A DNA stretch of 58,669 nucleotides from Fomitopsis serialis (GCF_022376445.1 NW_025955202.1:1-58669); one strand, 5' to 3'. Shown: positions 31,614-42,690, counted from the stretch's first letter. Program-made: numbers and translations. Notes: generated by a model not told the origin, from the letters alone.

Positions 31614-34600
31614 ATGGAACGAGAGCTTTGTGGTCCACCACATACCCAGAATCCCGCAACCTCTGCAGACCTCGCACATGTCAAACTTGGCAATCTCCCG
31701 AGTACCTTCGCACGTCGCCGCCTCTCTCGACACGTCAACCCGACAACTCGCCACTTCACCCAACCAGGCAACTCCTCGACGCGCCTAGAGACAAGTAAGT
31801 TGCTCGCATGTGTCAGCTCGGCTAAGCAGGGCGTACCAAGCTCTGTGCAATGCCCACCGTACAGTGCAACTTCCGCCCAACGCACACGCCCACCAGTCTC
31901 AGCTTCCGAATCGACTACGACACCCGGATATGCGACCGCGAGTCAGTATGAACGTGAGAACGAAAGCATGGAACTCACAGATGAATGGCTGGCGTATGTG
32001 GGTTTGATAACGGTCGACCACGAGCAATGGGAGGAACAAGAGAGTCGCACCAACGACCACGACACGTTCGTCAGCTCGCTGAACTTAGACGCCGACGAAG
32101 AGCTACTTGCCTTTTACGGTAACGAAGTCTTGGGAGCTTACAAACGCGTTGACCGACGAGTGAAGCCTGTACCGGGAGTATTCCCAGAGGATGCACGAGT
32201 CGAACGACGCATCCCGGAAGATCCGCTAGCCTCGTTAGAGCCATTACCCATCCATCCGCCCGACTTCACGCCAGGAACACGCCTTACGGTTGAGCATTTG
32301 GAAGAGATGAATATCAATCCGAAGGGCTTTCTGTGGCCAGAAGAGGAGAAGCTTTTTCAGCACATCCTCAAGCTTAACGAGAAAGCCTTAGCTTTTGAAG
32401 AAGCTCAGCGGGGAACATTCCGAGAAGACTACTTCACTCCATACATAATTCCAGTGGTTCCGCATGAACCATGGGAATTTGCCAATATCCCGATCCCACC
32501 TGGGATCAAAGAGAAAGTCATAGCCCTGCTAAAGGAGAAGATTAATGCAGGAGTCTATGAGCCTAGCCAATCATCCTATCGTTCGAGATGGTTCTGTGTG
32601 GTTAAGAAGAATGGCAAACTTCGTATTGTCCATGACCTTCAACCTTTGAACAAGGTATCAATTCGAGACGCTGGTCTACCACCAAAAGTAGATGACTTTG
32701 TTGAAGATTTTGCTGGACGGAAGTGCTACTCAGTGTTTGATCTGTTTTGGGGATTTGATGCTCGAAAAGTTCATCCCATGAGTAGAGACATGACATCGTT
32801 TCAGACACCGTTAGGTCTTCTTCGCATCACGTCGCTACCAATGGGATTCACCAACTCACCTGCTGAGTTCCAGAAGTGTATGGCCTTCATCTTGCAGGAT
32901 GAAATCCCAAACATAGCCAACATCTTCATAGATGATCTACCTGTTCGAGGACCCGCAACAGACTATCCAGATGAGAATGGCAACCCAGAAGTATTGAAAG
33001 CCAATCCAGGCATTCGGCGCTTCATATGGGAACATGCAAATGATGTCCATCGTGTCATGCATCGTGTAGGACATGCAGGTGCAACCTTCGCACCTAACAA
33101 AGCTCAAATCTGTCGCCCCGAAGTTGTGATTGTAGGACAGACATGTACACCTGAGGGCAGATTACCAGAGTCAAACAAGGTTGATAAGATTCTTAACTGG
33201 CCAGTTCTACAGAGTGTTCATGACATTCGGGCTTTCTTGGGCCTATGTGGAACAGTCCGGATATGGATTCACAACTACTCTAAGGTAGCTCGTCCACTGA
33301 CACAGCTGTTGCATAAGGAGACAGATTTTGAGTGGACAGATGGCTGTCAGGTAGCCTTTGATGCTCTGAAAAGTGCAGTAACATCAGCACCAGCTCTACG
33401 ACCTATTGACTATAGCTCAGACAATCCTGTCGTACTATCCGTTGACTCTAGCAAGTATGCAGTTGGCTTCATCCTATCACAATACGATGAAGCCGGACGC
33501 AAGAGACCTGCCCGATATGGGTCAATCCCAATGTCAGAGCGAGAGTCACGCTATTCTCAGCCAAAGCTGGAGCTGTATGGACTGTATCGTGCCTTACGAG
33601 CCTACCGCTTATACCTCACTGGAGTGCAAAACCTAGAGGTGGAAGTGGATGCAAAGTATATCAAAGGCATGCTCAATGAGCCAGACCTACAGCCTAACGC
33701 AACCATCAATCGATGGATACAAGGAGTATTGCTCTTTACCTTCAAGCTCATCCATGTACCTGCAGAGCGACACAAAGGTCCAGATGCTTTATCTAGACGT
33801 CCACTAGCGGATGGAGAGGATACTGAAGAAGAGGACGACTCATGGCTAGACGATATTGCCTTGAACATAGAAATTCAGGAGCACCATCGCCAGCTAAAGT
33901 ATGAGTGCATCCCATCCTATGCTGCACTATTGAGTCAGAGTCATGGCCATGTGTTCATCTCTGCCAACACCAAGGCAGATAGGCTTCTATTTCAGTATAG
34001 GAAGTTCCTCACATCCACTGAATTACCTCTCTTAGACACACAGCAAGCCAAACGACGCTTTATCCAGAGTGCAAGTCGTTTCTTCATGAGGAATGAAAAG
34101 ATGTACCGACGTAATGGTACCCAGCCTCCACGTCTAGTGATCATGAAGGCTGAGAAGAGGTTGGAAATTATGACCCAAGCTCATGAAGGACTTGGCCACC
34201 GAGGAGAGCAAGCTGTGATGCATACTGTCAAGGAAAGGTTCTATTGGCCAAGCATGTGGAATGACATTCATCATCATGTAAGCTCGTGCAAGCAATGCCA
34301 GATCCGCAGTGTTCGCAAGGTTGAGGTACCACTGGTGATTTCCACCCCTGCCACTATATTTGTTAAGATCTATCTAGACATTATGGAGATGCCTAGAGCA
34401 AAAGGATTCAAGTATATCATTGCGGCTCGAGATGATTTATCAAGAGCTAGTGAAGGTAAATCCTTGAAGAATAAGAAGGCAAAATCAGTAGCAGCCTTTT
34501 TCTTTGAACAGATCTTGTGCCGGTATGGTGCTGTTGGTGAAGTGGTAACTGATAATGGCTCTGAGTTCAAAGAAGCCTTTCAGAAATTGATGAAGCGATA

Positions 34601-35363
34601 TAAGTTGCCACAAATCAAGATATCCAGCTACAACTCTAAAGCTAATGGAGTTGTAGAACGAGGGCACTTCATTATTCGTGAGTCAATCCTCAAGACTTGT
34701 GAAGGCAATGCAGACAAATGGCCCGACTATGTTCACCATGCGTTCTTCACTGATCGCGTGACTGTTAGTCAATCTACTGGATTCTCTCCCTACTATTTGT
34801 TGTATGGAGTACACCCAGTCCTCCCTTTTGATCTGGCCGAAATGACTCTGTTAGTAGATGGATTCCATGCAGGAATGTCTACCAGTGATCTGTTAGCATT
34901 ACGAATCAAGCAGTTGATGAAGAAGCCAGATGATGTTGCACGTGCGGCACAACTGCTGAAACATACACGCTTGCGTTCTAAGGAAGTCTTTGAGCGACGC
35001 TATCAGAGGAGATTGAACAGAAAGGTGTATGAGCCTGGCGACTTGGTCTTGGTGCGTAATAAGGCAGTCGAACAGAGTGCCGACCGAAAGCATCACCCAA
35101 GATACCTAGGGCCTTTTAGTGTCGTCCGCCAGACAAAAGGAGGTTCATATGTTCTATCCGAACTTGATGGTGCAGTGTGGAGACAGGGAATTGCAGCATT
35201 CCGACTTCTCCCATTTGTGTCAAGAGAACAGATTGAAGAATTGAACTGGGCCGATGATGATGAAGACCTGGATATGGATGAAGATGAAGAAATTGAGGAT
35301 GATGAGGAGTATGATGAACAAGAGCATAGTGAAGAGGAGATGGAAGATGAAGATGAAGAGTAG
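31614..35363 (+). CDS. pol: Pol polyprotein: RT, RNase H, integrase
   Basis: The frame is open from 30717; an in-frame ATG at 31614 (MERELCG) or about 31968 (MELTDEW) is a likelier start. RT: YRSRWFCVVKKNGKLRIVHD, SVFDLFWGFDARKV, LPMGFTNSPAEFQKCM, and the catalytic box IFIDDLP (FxDD instead of YxDD) at about 32922. RNase H-like: VVLSVDSSKYAVGFILSQYD and ELYGLYRALRAYRLYL. Integrase: HHCC zinc (HEGLGHRG...CKQC) and catalytic Asp-Asp-Glu in YLDIMEMP, TDNGSEF and NGVVERGH. A GPY-like segment HPRYLGPFSVV is followed by a strongly acidic tail; no chromodomain is seen. Family: Ty3/gypsy, in an Agaricomycete lineage with the long IRRFIWEHANDVHRVMHRV insertion after FIDD. Confidence 0.92.
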   Translation: MERELCGPPHTQNPATSADLAHVKLGNLPSTFARRRLSRHVNPTTRHFTQPGNSSTRLETSKLLACVSSAKQGVPSSVQCPPYSATSAQRTRPPVSASESTTTPGYATASQYERENESMELTDEWLAYVGLITVDHEQWEEQESRTNDHDTFVSSLNLDADEELLAFYGNEVLGAYKRVDRRVKPVPGVFPEDARVERRIPEDPLASLEPLPIHPPDFTPGTRLTVEHLEEMNINPKGFLWPEEEKLFQHILKLNEKALAFEEAQRGTFREDYFTPYIIPVVPHEPWEFANIPIPPGIKEKVIALLKEKINAGVYEPSQSSYRSRWFCVVKKNGKLRIVHDLQPLNKVSIRDAGLPPKVDDFVEDFAGRKCYSVFDLFWGFDARKVHPMSRDMTSFQTPLGLLRITSLPMGFTNSPAEFQKCMAFILQDEIPNIANIFIDDLPVRGPATDYPDENGNPEVLKANPGIRRFIWEHANDVHRVMHRVGHAGATFAPNKAQICRPEVVIVGQTCTPEGRLPESNKVDKILNWPVLQSVHDIRAFLGLCGTVRIWIHNYSKVARPLTQLLHKETDFEWTDGCQVAFDALKSAVTSAPALRPIDYSSDNPVVLSVDSSKYAVGFILSQYDEAGRKRPARYGSIPMSERESRYSQPKLELYGLYRALRAYRLYLTGVQNLEVEVDAKYIKGMLNEPDLQPNATINRWIQGVLLFTFKLIHVPAERHKGPDALSRRPLADGEDTEEEDDSWLDDIALNIEIQEHHRQLKYECIPSYAALLSQSHGHVFISANTKADRLLFQYRKFLTSTELPLLDTQQAKRRFIQSASRFFMRNEKMYRRNGTQPPRLVIMKAEKRLEIMTQAHEGLGHRGEQAVMHTVKERFYWPSMWNDIHHHVSSCKQCQIRSVRKVEVPLVISTPATIFVKIYLDIMEMPRAKGFKYIIAARDDLSRASEGKSLKNKKAKSVAAFFFEQILCRYGAVGEVVTDNGSEFKEAFQKLMKRYKLPQIKISSYNSKANGVVERGHFIIRESILKTCEGNADKWPDYVHHAFFTDRVTVSQSTGFSPYYLLYGVHPVLPFDLAEMTLLVDGFHAGMSTSDLLALRIKQLMKKPDDVARAAQLLKHTRLRSKEVFERRYQRRLNRKVYEPGDLVLVRNKAVEQSADRKHHPRYLGPFSVVRQTKGGSYVLSELDGAVWRQGIAAFRLLPFVSREQIEELNWADDDEDLDMDEDEEIEDDEEYDEQEHSEEEMEDEDEE

Positions 35364-35438
35364 GACTTTTTTCTTTTTTTATGGCCAGGGATGCAGAGTG
35401 CAACTGGGGACAGTTGCATTTTCTTTGTGCCGTCCAGA

Positions 35439-36431
35439 TGTCCTGAGCCAATATTGTTTGGCTCAAGGAACATGGTATATACCTCTATTTCCTTTCTATT
35501 GATATGACCTGTTACCAGACTACTCATTCACAGCACAGCCCCCTGCAGTGCATAGCCATGGTCATGTGAGACTAGTCTAGAAGGTCACGTGGGCTTTGAG
35601 ATTGCAGTGTGACTGGTGGCATAGTCATGAGTACAGCATGAGCACAGCCACGCACAGCCTACGCACAGCCCCCGGACTGGTTAGGGCCTGCTGGGCAATC
35701 CACATGTTGTCTCAGAGTACAGCCTCCAGATGTATTTCAAATAGGATACAAGGCAGTGCTAGATACTGACTTGTGATTGGCTGACCCATGTCATATGGCA
35801 GTACAGGCTGTACCACATGAGTTGCTTTGAAGTACATAGCTGTGTTCATGACTAAGGATGAGTAAGGACTGACTAAGTAGTGTAATCTGTATGAGTAAAG
35901 CTGTTCCCCACATGTATATAAGGCCCCCAGTTTTCCATGGATGAGGCAGTCAAGTTCTCCCAGATTCTCAGTGTAGATCTTGTGAGCTGCTGCTCTGCAA
36001 GTTAGTAACATAAGCTAACAAGCGGCATCCTAGTGTGCAATATACTACAGTTCAGCTTAACAGTCTATTGTGTGACTTCAAGCCCCTGTTAGTGCCTCTA
36101 GTGATTCTTGATCGGTAAGCTGTTTACCTTAATCAGCAACTCTTGTAGTCACGTCTCAGTCACGCACGTCACTCGTATCCACGTATTCCAGTCTAGTGGG
36201 TAGGCTAGTGGTTAGTCTATCCATTCAGCACGTCACGTCACTTCAACGAGATCAGCCAAGTTATAGTGTGTAAAGGCAATTCAATTGCTGTGGTAAGTAA
36301 AAACAACTGTACTTGCTAACAAACTTTACAGTACTACCAACACTCAACCAACCCCCTCTACAACGAACAACTGTGATAGCCCGGTATTGCTCATACCCGG
36401 TGAACCGCAGCAGAAACACATTCTGACCTGA
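35439..36431 (+). repeat. 3' LTR
   Basis: Matches the 5' LTR base for base except at 35823 and 36194. It stops matching at 36432, where LINE coding sequence begins. I see no convincing polypurine tract directly at its left border; the nearest purine run is in cagggatgcagag about 45 bases before. Confidence 0.9.
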
Positions 36432-37068
36432 TACCGGTCAGACAGCCATATGGGAAACGACCAAAGCCCTCTGGGCACAGAAAGACTTACCCTGGCCATC
36501 CCCTCTAACACTGCCGGACGTCCTGGGAGTTGGCCTGAAGACCTGGACCAACCCAGGATCTAAGACGGTCCGGCATGGCGCCTCGCGCCTGTGGCGAATA
36601 CTGATCCCGGAGGCGGCATTCCTAATCTGGAAGTTACGCTGTGAACGGGTAGTGGGACATGCGGAACAGCCGAACTGGATGCACTCAGAGGCAGAAATAG
36701 TAAACCGATGGTCCTTCGCCCTCAATGAGAGACTACATAAGGAGATTACAATGACACATCGCCGTTTTGGAAGGTCAGCCCTACCACGCAGTAAAGTACT
36801 AGACACTTGGGGCGGTACGCTGCATAACGAGATAAGCCTTCCACAAGACTGGACCCAATGGCCCCGGGTTTTAGTGGGTATTAACCTGCACACGATTCGT
36901 GAGCAGGCGAATGAGTCCCACACTGGTCGGGAACCCGACCGTGCGTAAACGCATTTTCTCCCTGGATGCACTTGCGGGGGAACCCGCTAGCTGGCTGGAC
37001 GCCCGGGCTAACCAATTGTTAGTTGCGGCCGCCCATTTCTAAGCCCTCCAAAAAAAAAAAAAAAAAAA
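36432..37068 (+). mobile_element. 5'-truncated Tad-like LINE 3' end
   Basis: From 36433 the frame reads GQTAIWETTKALWAQKDLPW, SRLWRILIPEAAFLIWKLRC, EIVNRWSFALNERLHKEIT, RRFGRSALPRSKVLDTWGG and WPRVLVGIN, ending at 36948. This is the C-terminal tail after the RNase H region of fungal Tad-clade LINE ORF2 proteins. About 100 bp of 3' UTR follow, then 19 consecutive A's (37050-37068). The reverse transcriptase core is missing. The left break coincides exactly with the gypsy LTR end. Confidence 0.85.
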
Positions 37069-37543
37069 TGTAACGGTGTTAACAAGGTACTACAACGGGG
37101 TTGTAGTCGTTTGTAGAGCCATTCTAATGCCGATTAGTGTGGGACGTGAAACAGTTATTGGCGGTCAGTTAAGCCGTTGGAGCCGCCGGATTCGAGTTGC
37201 CTGGACGTCATGTTCTCTTGCCAGGCTGCCGCCACGGTGACCACGCCCCCTCTCGCGACCTCAGCGACTTCAGGCTAAGGGCAGTCGGCCCATCCCCTTG
37301 GCCACGCTCGTAATCGCTGGTGTCGCCTTCTGTTGCCCTCATCTCCTTGCCAGACAACGCGCTCGAGAAGATCTCTCTAGATTCCGTTCGAGGGCAGCGA
37401 ACAAGCCAGGTTCGACTTCAAGCGGACTTTGGCTCTGACCGAAGTGTGATACAGTGACATTTCATTGCTTGCATAGGCTGGTTGGTGAGCATCTTCTGTG
37501 ACTCTGAGGATATTGCTCCCGTTGACCCTTAGACAGTGTCAAA
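37069..37543. other. Upstream region of the Mg transporter gene
   Basis: No gene. Contains a 7-bp inverted repeat ctacaac-ggg-gttgtag near 37.09 kb and a pyrimidine-containing leader before 37544. Confidence 0.4.
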
Positions 37544-40005
37544 ATGACTTCCCCGGACGCACCCTCGGTGCTCACGAACTCCATCGCGAGCTCTCCCATC
37601 CCTATCGGCCCCTCTCCAGAACGGTCTCACTCTCATTCTCCTGTGCGCCTGCGGAGAAGCAACAGTGACATTGCGGACGTTGATCCTACCGTCCCCCACT
37701 CTCGCCCCCGCCTGTCACCGACGTTGACCAGAGGATACAACCCTAATGACCCTGAGGTGCGCGAACGCCAGCGTGCCATGGACGCTGACATGGCCATGCA
37801 TCTCTCCCGTGCCCGGAGCAACACCGTCACCTCACCTACTACATCGCCTGTCGCTCCGGTTCCGCGCCCCTTGTCCCAGTCGTTAGACAGCCCCGTCAAC
37901 TTCCCCGTTCTCTCTCTTCAGGAGGAGCAGGACGTGAACGATGCACGGGGTCGTCCGCACGTTAACTCTGATCCCGACCACGCAGAGCACTATCATCCGG
38001 GCCCAGCGCCAGATGCGCACCTCAACCACCTCAGTGCGGCTCATGACCCGTCCTTGCTTGTATCTATGGAGACGGCCGACATGGAGGCTGGGCTTCCCAT
38101 GTACCAGGCAAGCGTTGGCGGGCCATCTCCTGAACAGCAGCAGTATGACTTTGGCCCGTTGGAGACGTTCGCTCGAGAGGAGAAGGCGCGGCTCGGCATT
38201 CAGACTCCTGCAAGCCCTACGGGCCCGCACATTGGGCGCCCACCAATGCCTGCGCCTCATAGCCAGGGCCAGAGCGAGGCAGACCCAAGCCCGAGCGGAA
38301 GTCACTTCACGATCCCGCGCGTGCGACATCGCAAACTCTCGCATAGCGCACCCACTCCGCGACGAGGGAAGCTTGCGCTCTTCGAACAGCCTGGGGCGGG
38401 GGCTGCACCACCAACGTCTGGCACGACCCTCAGTGCCGTACCGTCGTATGACAATGTCAACGACATCATGAACGGCACACCGTCGGCGGGTGGGGGTGCT
38501 CATGGGCTCGGTGGGCCGGGAACGGGACACGACCGACCATACCGTTTCTCTTTCTACTCGAACGCCTTGAGTGCGACTATCCATTCGCGAAGCCTCAGTG
38601 AGCTCCCAGCAGAGGGACAGAGCTTTGAGGATATGTTCTTTGGACGAGAGCCGGCCCCGCCAAATGCTGCGGGACCGAGGCTAGGTATGAACGGTAAACC
38701 AGGGTCATACGCACCGACCAATGTCGGGTCGAATCCTGGCTCGCTGCTCACCTCGCCGAGGTTGAACGCCATCGGTCCTGGGACCTCGAAGATATTTAGC
38801 GGCGGCGAGCGGAGACTACCGGGAGACGCGACGGCAGATGGTTGTACATGGTGGCTGGACGTGTTGTCGCCCACTGACGAGGAGATGAAGCTACTCAGCA
38901 AGGTACGTCCTTGATTGTTCTACGTTGTCAACAGTCTAACGCACGAGGATTCCAGGTCTTCTCCATCCATCCATTGACTACCGAGGATATCCAGATGGAG
39001 GAAACTCGAGAGAAGATCGAGTTGTTCCGAAACTACTACCTTGTGTGTTTCCGTGGCTTCGACCAGGACCCATACAGCCCGACGTATCTCGAACCACTCA
39101 ACATGTACATTATCGTCTTCCGTGAAGGCATACTGTCGGTACGTCCCTCGCGCACGAGACTACCTAGGAACCTCGATCTCATCATACCGTCGCCATGATG
39201 CAGTTCCACTTCCGCCCGACCCCTCATCCTCAGAATGTTCGCCGGCGGATCAAGCAGCTGAAGGACTACATCAGCGTTACGTCAGACTGGATCTCATACG
39301 CTCTCATCGACGACATCACCGACGCCTTCGGACCCCTCATCCAGAGCATCGAGTATGAAGTCGACAGCATTGATGAACTCGTACTTATCCTCAAGGAGGC
39401 GGAGCAGAGCGACATGCTGAGGAGGTATGTCATGCGTGATATTAGCATTGGGAGCGTGGCCCTCATCGTACCTCATCCGATAGGATTGGTACCTGCCGTA
39501 AGAAGGTCATGGGTCTGCTGAGGTTGATGGGCAACAAGGCCGACGTCGTGAAGGGTCTCGCCAAACGATGCAACGAGAACTGGCGTGTTGCACCAACATC
39601 GGACATCGTGAGTTGTTCTTTCGTCGTGGCCGATCGCTCGCCCGACTCATCTCTTTCTAGGGTCTCTATCTCTCCGATATCCAAGACCACTTGATTACGA
39701 TGACGCAGAATTTGAATCACTACGAGAAGATCCTGTCTCGCTCGCACTCCAACTACCTCGCGCAGATCTCGATCGAGATGACGGAGGCGAACAACCAAAT
39801 CAACGACGTTCTCTCGAAGCTCACTGCGCTCGGTACGGTACTCATCCCCATGAACCTCGTCACAGGTCTGTGGGGCATGAACGTCCACGTGCCTGGGCAG
39901 GATGTGCAAAACGGCTACGTGTGGTTCGGGTCTATCATCGGGGTGCTCGCTGCCTTTGCGCTCATCGCGGGCTGGTCGACGTACAAACTGATGGTACATC
40001 GTTGA
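37544..40005 (+). CDS. CorA-type magnesium transporter (Alr1/Mnr2-like), 743 aa
   Basis: Exons 37544-38902, 38956-39138, 39204-39424, 39484-39607 and 39661-40005 make 744 codons without a break. Residues 1-430 are Ser/Pro-rich and disordered, as in fungal Alr1/Mnr2. The CorA core follows: WWLDVLSPTDEEM, FSIHPLTTEDIQMEETREK, NYYLVCFRGF, MYIIVFREGILSFHF. A long stalk helix leads to two C-terminal membrane helices carrying the family signature LWGMNVHVPG (GMN) and ending WSTYKLMVHR. Family knowledge: pentameric channels for Mg2+ at the plasma membrane (Alr) or vacuole (Mnr2); the sequence does not decide which. The gene is intact and follows the LINE poly(A) by 475 bp. Confidence 0.92.
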
Positions 40006-40413
40006 CAGTCGACGGGCGCGCGCCCCGGCGCGTTTGCAGGTTTATCTTTCCTAGGAGGTTTTGTGGTCTCAGGCATGGTCGCTCATCGTTTCTTCACTGC
40101 ATTGCAATCACGCCCTTTCCGCGGCACTGGCATAACATACCGTATACTTATTCTCAGTGGTATTCGGCATCCCACGCAATAGACGACAGCATTTATGTGT
40201 TGACACTGCTCTTGGTGAAATTTTCGACACTTCGATGAACGTCACGGTCTCGAGCGATCTGCCTGGGTCTGATCACTCATTATCCAAATAAGTAGCCGAC
40301 GACGAGAGATAAAGTAGTCAATGTCGTATCAAGAGGTCGACCGCTGACAAAACAACGCGACAACAGTCGGCATTCCCGTCCAAGGTCCTGCACTGAGCGA
40401 GTGAGCTACCCAG
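40006..40413. other. Convergent intergenic region
   Basis: 3' flanks of the Mg transporter and of the MYND gene. No gene or repeat seen. Confidence 0.5.
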
Positions 40414-41733
40414 TCAACAGTCTTGCGAAGGGGTCCATGGGGTTGGGTATAGATCATGCGACGTACATTCAACGACATCGATTATAGCTATAAGCCTGCC
40501 TATAGCAAGTGCTGTCATGAGCTCCTGTTCGGAATGAAGGGCAGCATAAACGTACTCGGGGCCCATACTCCACAATTTCCCCCGTAGCAGCCACCTGAAC
40601 AGCACCTTTTCGGCGCTCCCGAATCCGAGGGTGGAATTGGCGAAACCGTACAGTTCGTCTGCGTTAGCCACTTCGTGTAGTTGCAGCGGACAGACGTTGG
40701 CATCTAAGAGCAGTCGTCTGTACAACCTCTTGAGCTCCTTGACGTCAGCGATCGACCGCGCGTTGGAGAACCCATACATCAATGTTAACGGATGATGCTT
40801 CTCATGGACGATAAACGTGTCGGAGTCAACCAGGACAATGCCCTTGAGGAGCCAGGCTATCTGTGAGCAGCCGCAAAACGGAGGGGCTTGCAAGATGCCC
40901 AGCAGCTCCGTGCGTCTGTGCCACCCATGAACCGGCAGTGAGGAATCGACGAGGAACCAAAGCTTGCCGTCGTCGTAGGCGAGCCAGAATTCTTCGAATG
41001 TGTACAGTTGGAAGAGGTGCTCGTAGATGGCCTTGAGCTGCTTCTCCTCGTCGTTATTTCTGCAGACGCAGAACCCAAAATGGACCCAGATATCTGTTGG
41101 AGGTATGACTGCGATATGGCAGAAGATATGTTCACACAGGTTGAAGCAGAGTGCCTTCGCCGCTGGCCACGTCTCCATGATTTCGTCCATGTCGGGGCGA
41201 GTAGCGTCCGGAACTCCAGTCCAATGACTGAAGCGCGCAATAGTGGCCTGTTCACCCTCTTCGACAGCCTGGGGAACCCCCAGTGACGGTTCAATTATCC
41301 ATCGGTGCCCCTGGAACCACCTGAAGGCTTGACTTCTGCTGGCACGACCCGACTTTGCGTAACCCAACTCGATTACTTGGCACAAGATTCGAGCTTGCCG
41401 CCAATAACGAAGTGCCTTTGCGGGAATCTCCAATTCGACGATGAATTCAACCCAGAAATCGAGGAGTGCGTGCACGCCGCCTATTTTCGCAGCGTATACG
41501 AAGCCGTATTCCATGCAGGTGTCGATATCATGAGGGATGTAGCGGCGGTGCGCGGCGCGCACCAAATGGTCCGCTGTATCTAGCTGGAATGAAGACATGG
41601 AGGCGCATTCGAATTTGTGTTCTGGCCAATCTTGCCCCTGGCAACCTTTGCTGCAGTAGTTGGCACTCGACAATGAGCACCCTTTACACCTTTTCGTAGC
41701 GTATCTCGGGCACTTCGCGCAATAAAGGACCAT
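40414..41733 (-). CDS. MYND zinc-finger protein, 439 aa
   Basis: Single exon. An N-terminal MYND finger has Cys5, Cys8, Cys16, Cys19, Cys27, Cys31, His39 and Cys43 (YCSKGCQGQDWPEHKFEC), all eight zinc ligands in place. The remaining 390 residues are Trp- and Leu-rich, with pieces such as WLLKGIVLVDSDTFIVHEKH, and match no domain I can name. Family knowledge: MYND fingers mediate protein-protein contacts, and basidiomycetes carry many such single-finger proteins of unknown role. No SET domain is present, so it is not a SMYD methyltransferase. Confidence 0.8.
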   Translation of the reverse strand: MVLYCAKCPRYATKRCKGCSLSSANYCSKGCQGQDWPEHKFECASMSSFQLDTADHLVRAAHRRYIPHDIDTCMEYGFVYAAKIGGVHALLDFWVEFIVELEIPAKALRYWRQARILCQVIELGYAKSGRASRSQAFRWFQGHRWIIEPSLGVPQAVEEGEQATIARFSHWTGVPDATRPDMDEIMETWPAAKALCFNLCEHIFCHIAVIPPTDIWVHFGFCVCRNNDEEKQLKAIYEHLFQLYTFEEFWLAYDDGKLWFLVDSSLPVHGWHRRTELLGILQAPPFCGCSQIAWLLKGIVLVDSDTFIVHEKHHPLTLMYGFSNARSIADVKELKRLYRRLLLDANVCPLQLHEVANADELYGFANSTLGFGSAEKVLFRWLLRGKLWSMGPEYVYAALHSEQELMTALAIGRLIAIIDVVECTSHDLYPTPWTPSQDC

Positions 41734-42690
41734 GACGCGACGGGGTCGCGCTTCCAGGAGAGGCGCCGTCGGGTTTGGTACTGTGTATCTGCATATGTAA
41801 TGCTATGTCAACGAAGTAAGCGCGCCACAGGGATACGACGCACCAGTTGATGTATGTTCGTAAATGTGAGCCCTTTCTGGGATAGTGGATCATATACGTT
41901 CGATTATTGACACTCGCGCTTACTGACGGAGACTACTAGTATGTGTAGCGTGTTGAGATGATGGTTGATAGGGAAACCTCCTAGGCTGCTCACCTTTGTC
42001 TCCAGGCGGCACAGTCGTGATGCATCAAGTACAAGCATAGACTAGACGCTTGTCGGCTCTTATGGTCTGCACTGGGTCTGCAAACGGAGACTGAAGCATT
42101 CAGTGTAACGGGGGTGACTGGTCCCACTGGCATAAACGAGAGTATCTCTTTCTGGTCAGCAACAGAGACTATGGCCCAGTGCCTCGCCCATTTTAGCAGG
42201 TGAAGAACTCGACACAACTTCGATGTCTTCGCTCAGTCTTCGCCTGAGACTCAGTGTGCTGACGACGCTGCTCATCAACGTACAGCCAATTGCCTCCAAA
42301 CTGCGAGCGCAATCCTTTTGTGCTGAGGAGTTGTGATGGCAGAGGGAGTCGGCCTGCACATTCCGTCCAAACTTCACTTCGAGCGTATCGACTGCACCCG
42401 ACCGTAAGTACCGCTCAAATTCAGGCTCCTGCCTGACAGCAGGGATCGTGAGGTTGAGTGTGGCAAAAGCAATGCTAATAGAGGTCATGAGAGGTCATCA
42501 ACGTACGTTATACAGTAGCTATAATATATGGCGTAACGATTGTCTCCGGAATAAGAACCAGGGGGAATGACGACAAATGACATCCAGTAGGCATGATAGG
42601 CGACGGACACAGTACCCGTCAGAGAAGCACGAAGGCGCACCGATGTCTGATATTATCCGCAGAAAGCAAATGCAGCGGACACGGGCCGTT
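41734..42690. other. Intergenic between MYND and Uds1-domain genes
   Basis: No gene recognised. A minus-strand frame at 42156-42488 (110 residues) has no motif and no splice context that I trust. Confidence 0.4.

Larger units (their letters stand above)
24115..36431 (+). mobile_element. Ty3/gypsy LTR retrotransposon with accessory ORF
   Basis: Two 993-bp direct repeats bound about 10.3 kb of internal sequence with Gag, aspartic protease, accessory ORF, RT-RNaseH and integrase in that order on the plus strand. Gene order (RT before integrase) identifies Ty3/gypsy. The LTR begins TGTC and the 5' copy ends GACA, an inverted terminal pair. By eye the LTRs differ at 24499/35823 and 24870/36194, plus a position just past the end, all C versus T. 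The insertion is therefore recent. No matching target-site duplication is seen: the left flank ends accgc and the right flank begins taccg. Gag has a frame break and an in-frame TGA precedes protease, so this copy may not be autonomous. Confidence 0.93.

Noticed and set aside
40857..41699. Alternative frames overlapping the MYND gene
   Set aside because: Shadows of a clear single-exon gene with an intact zinc finger.
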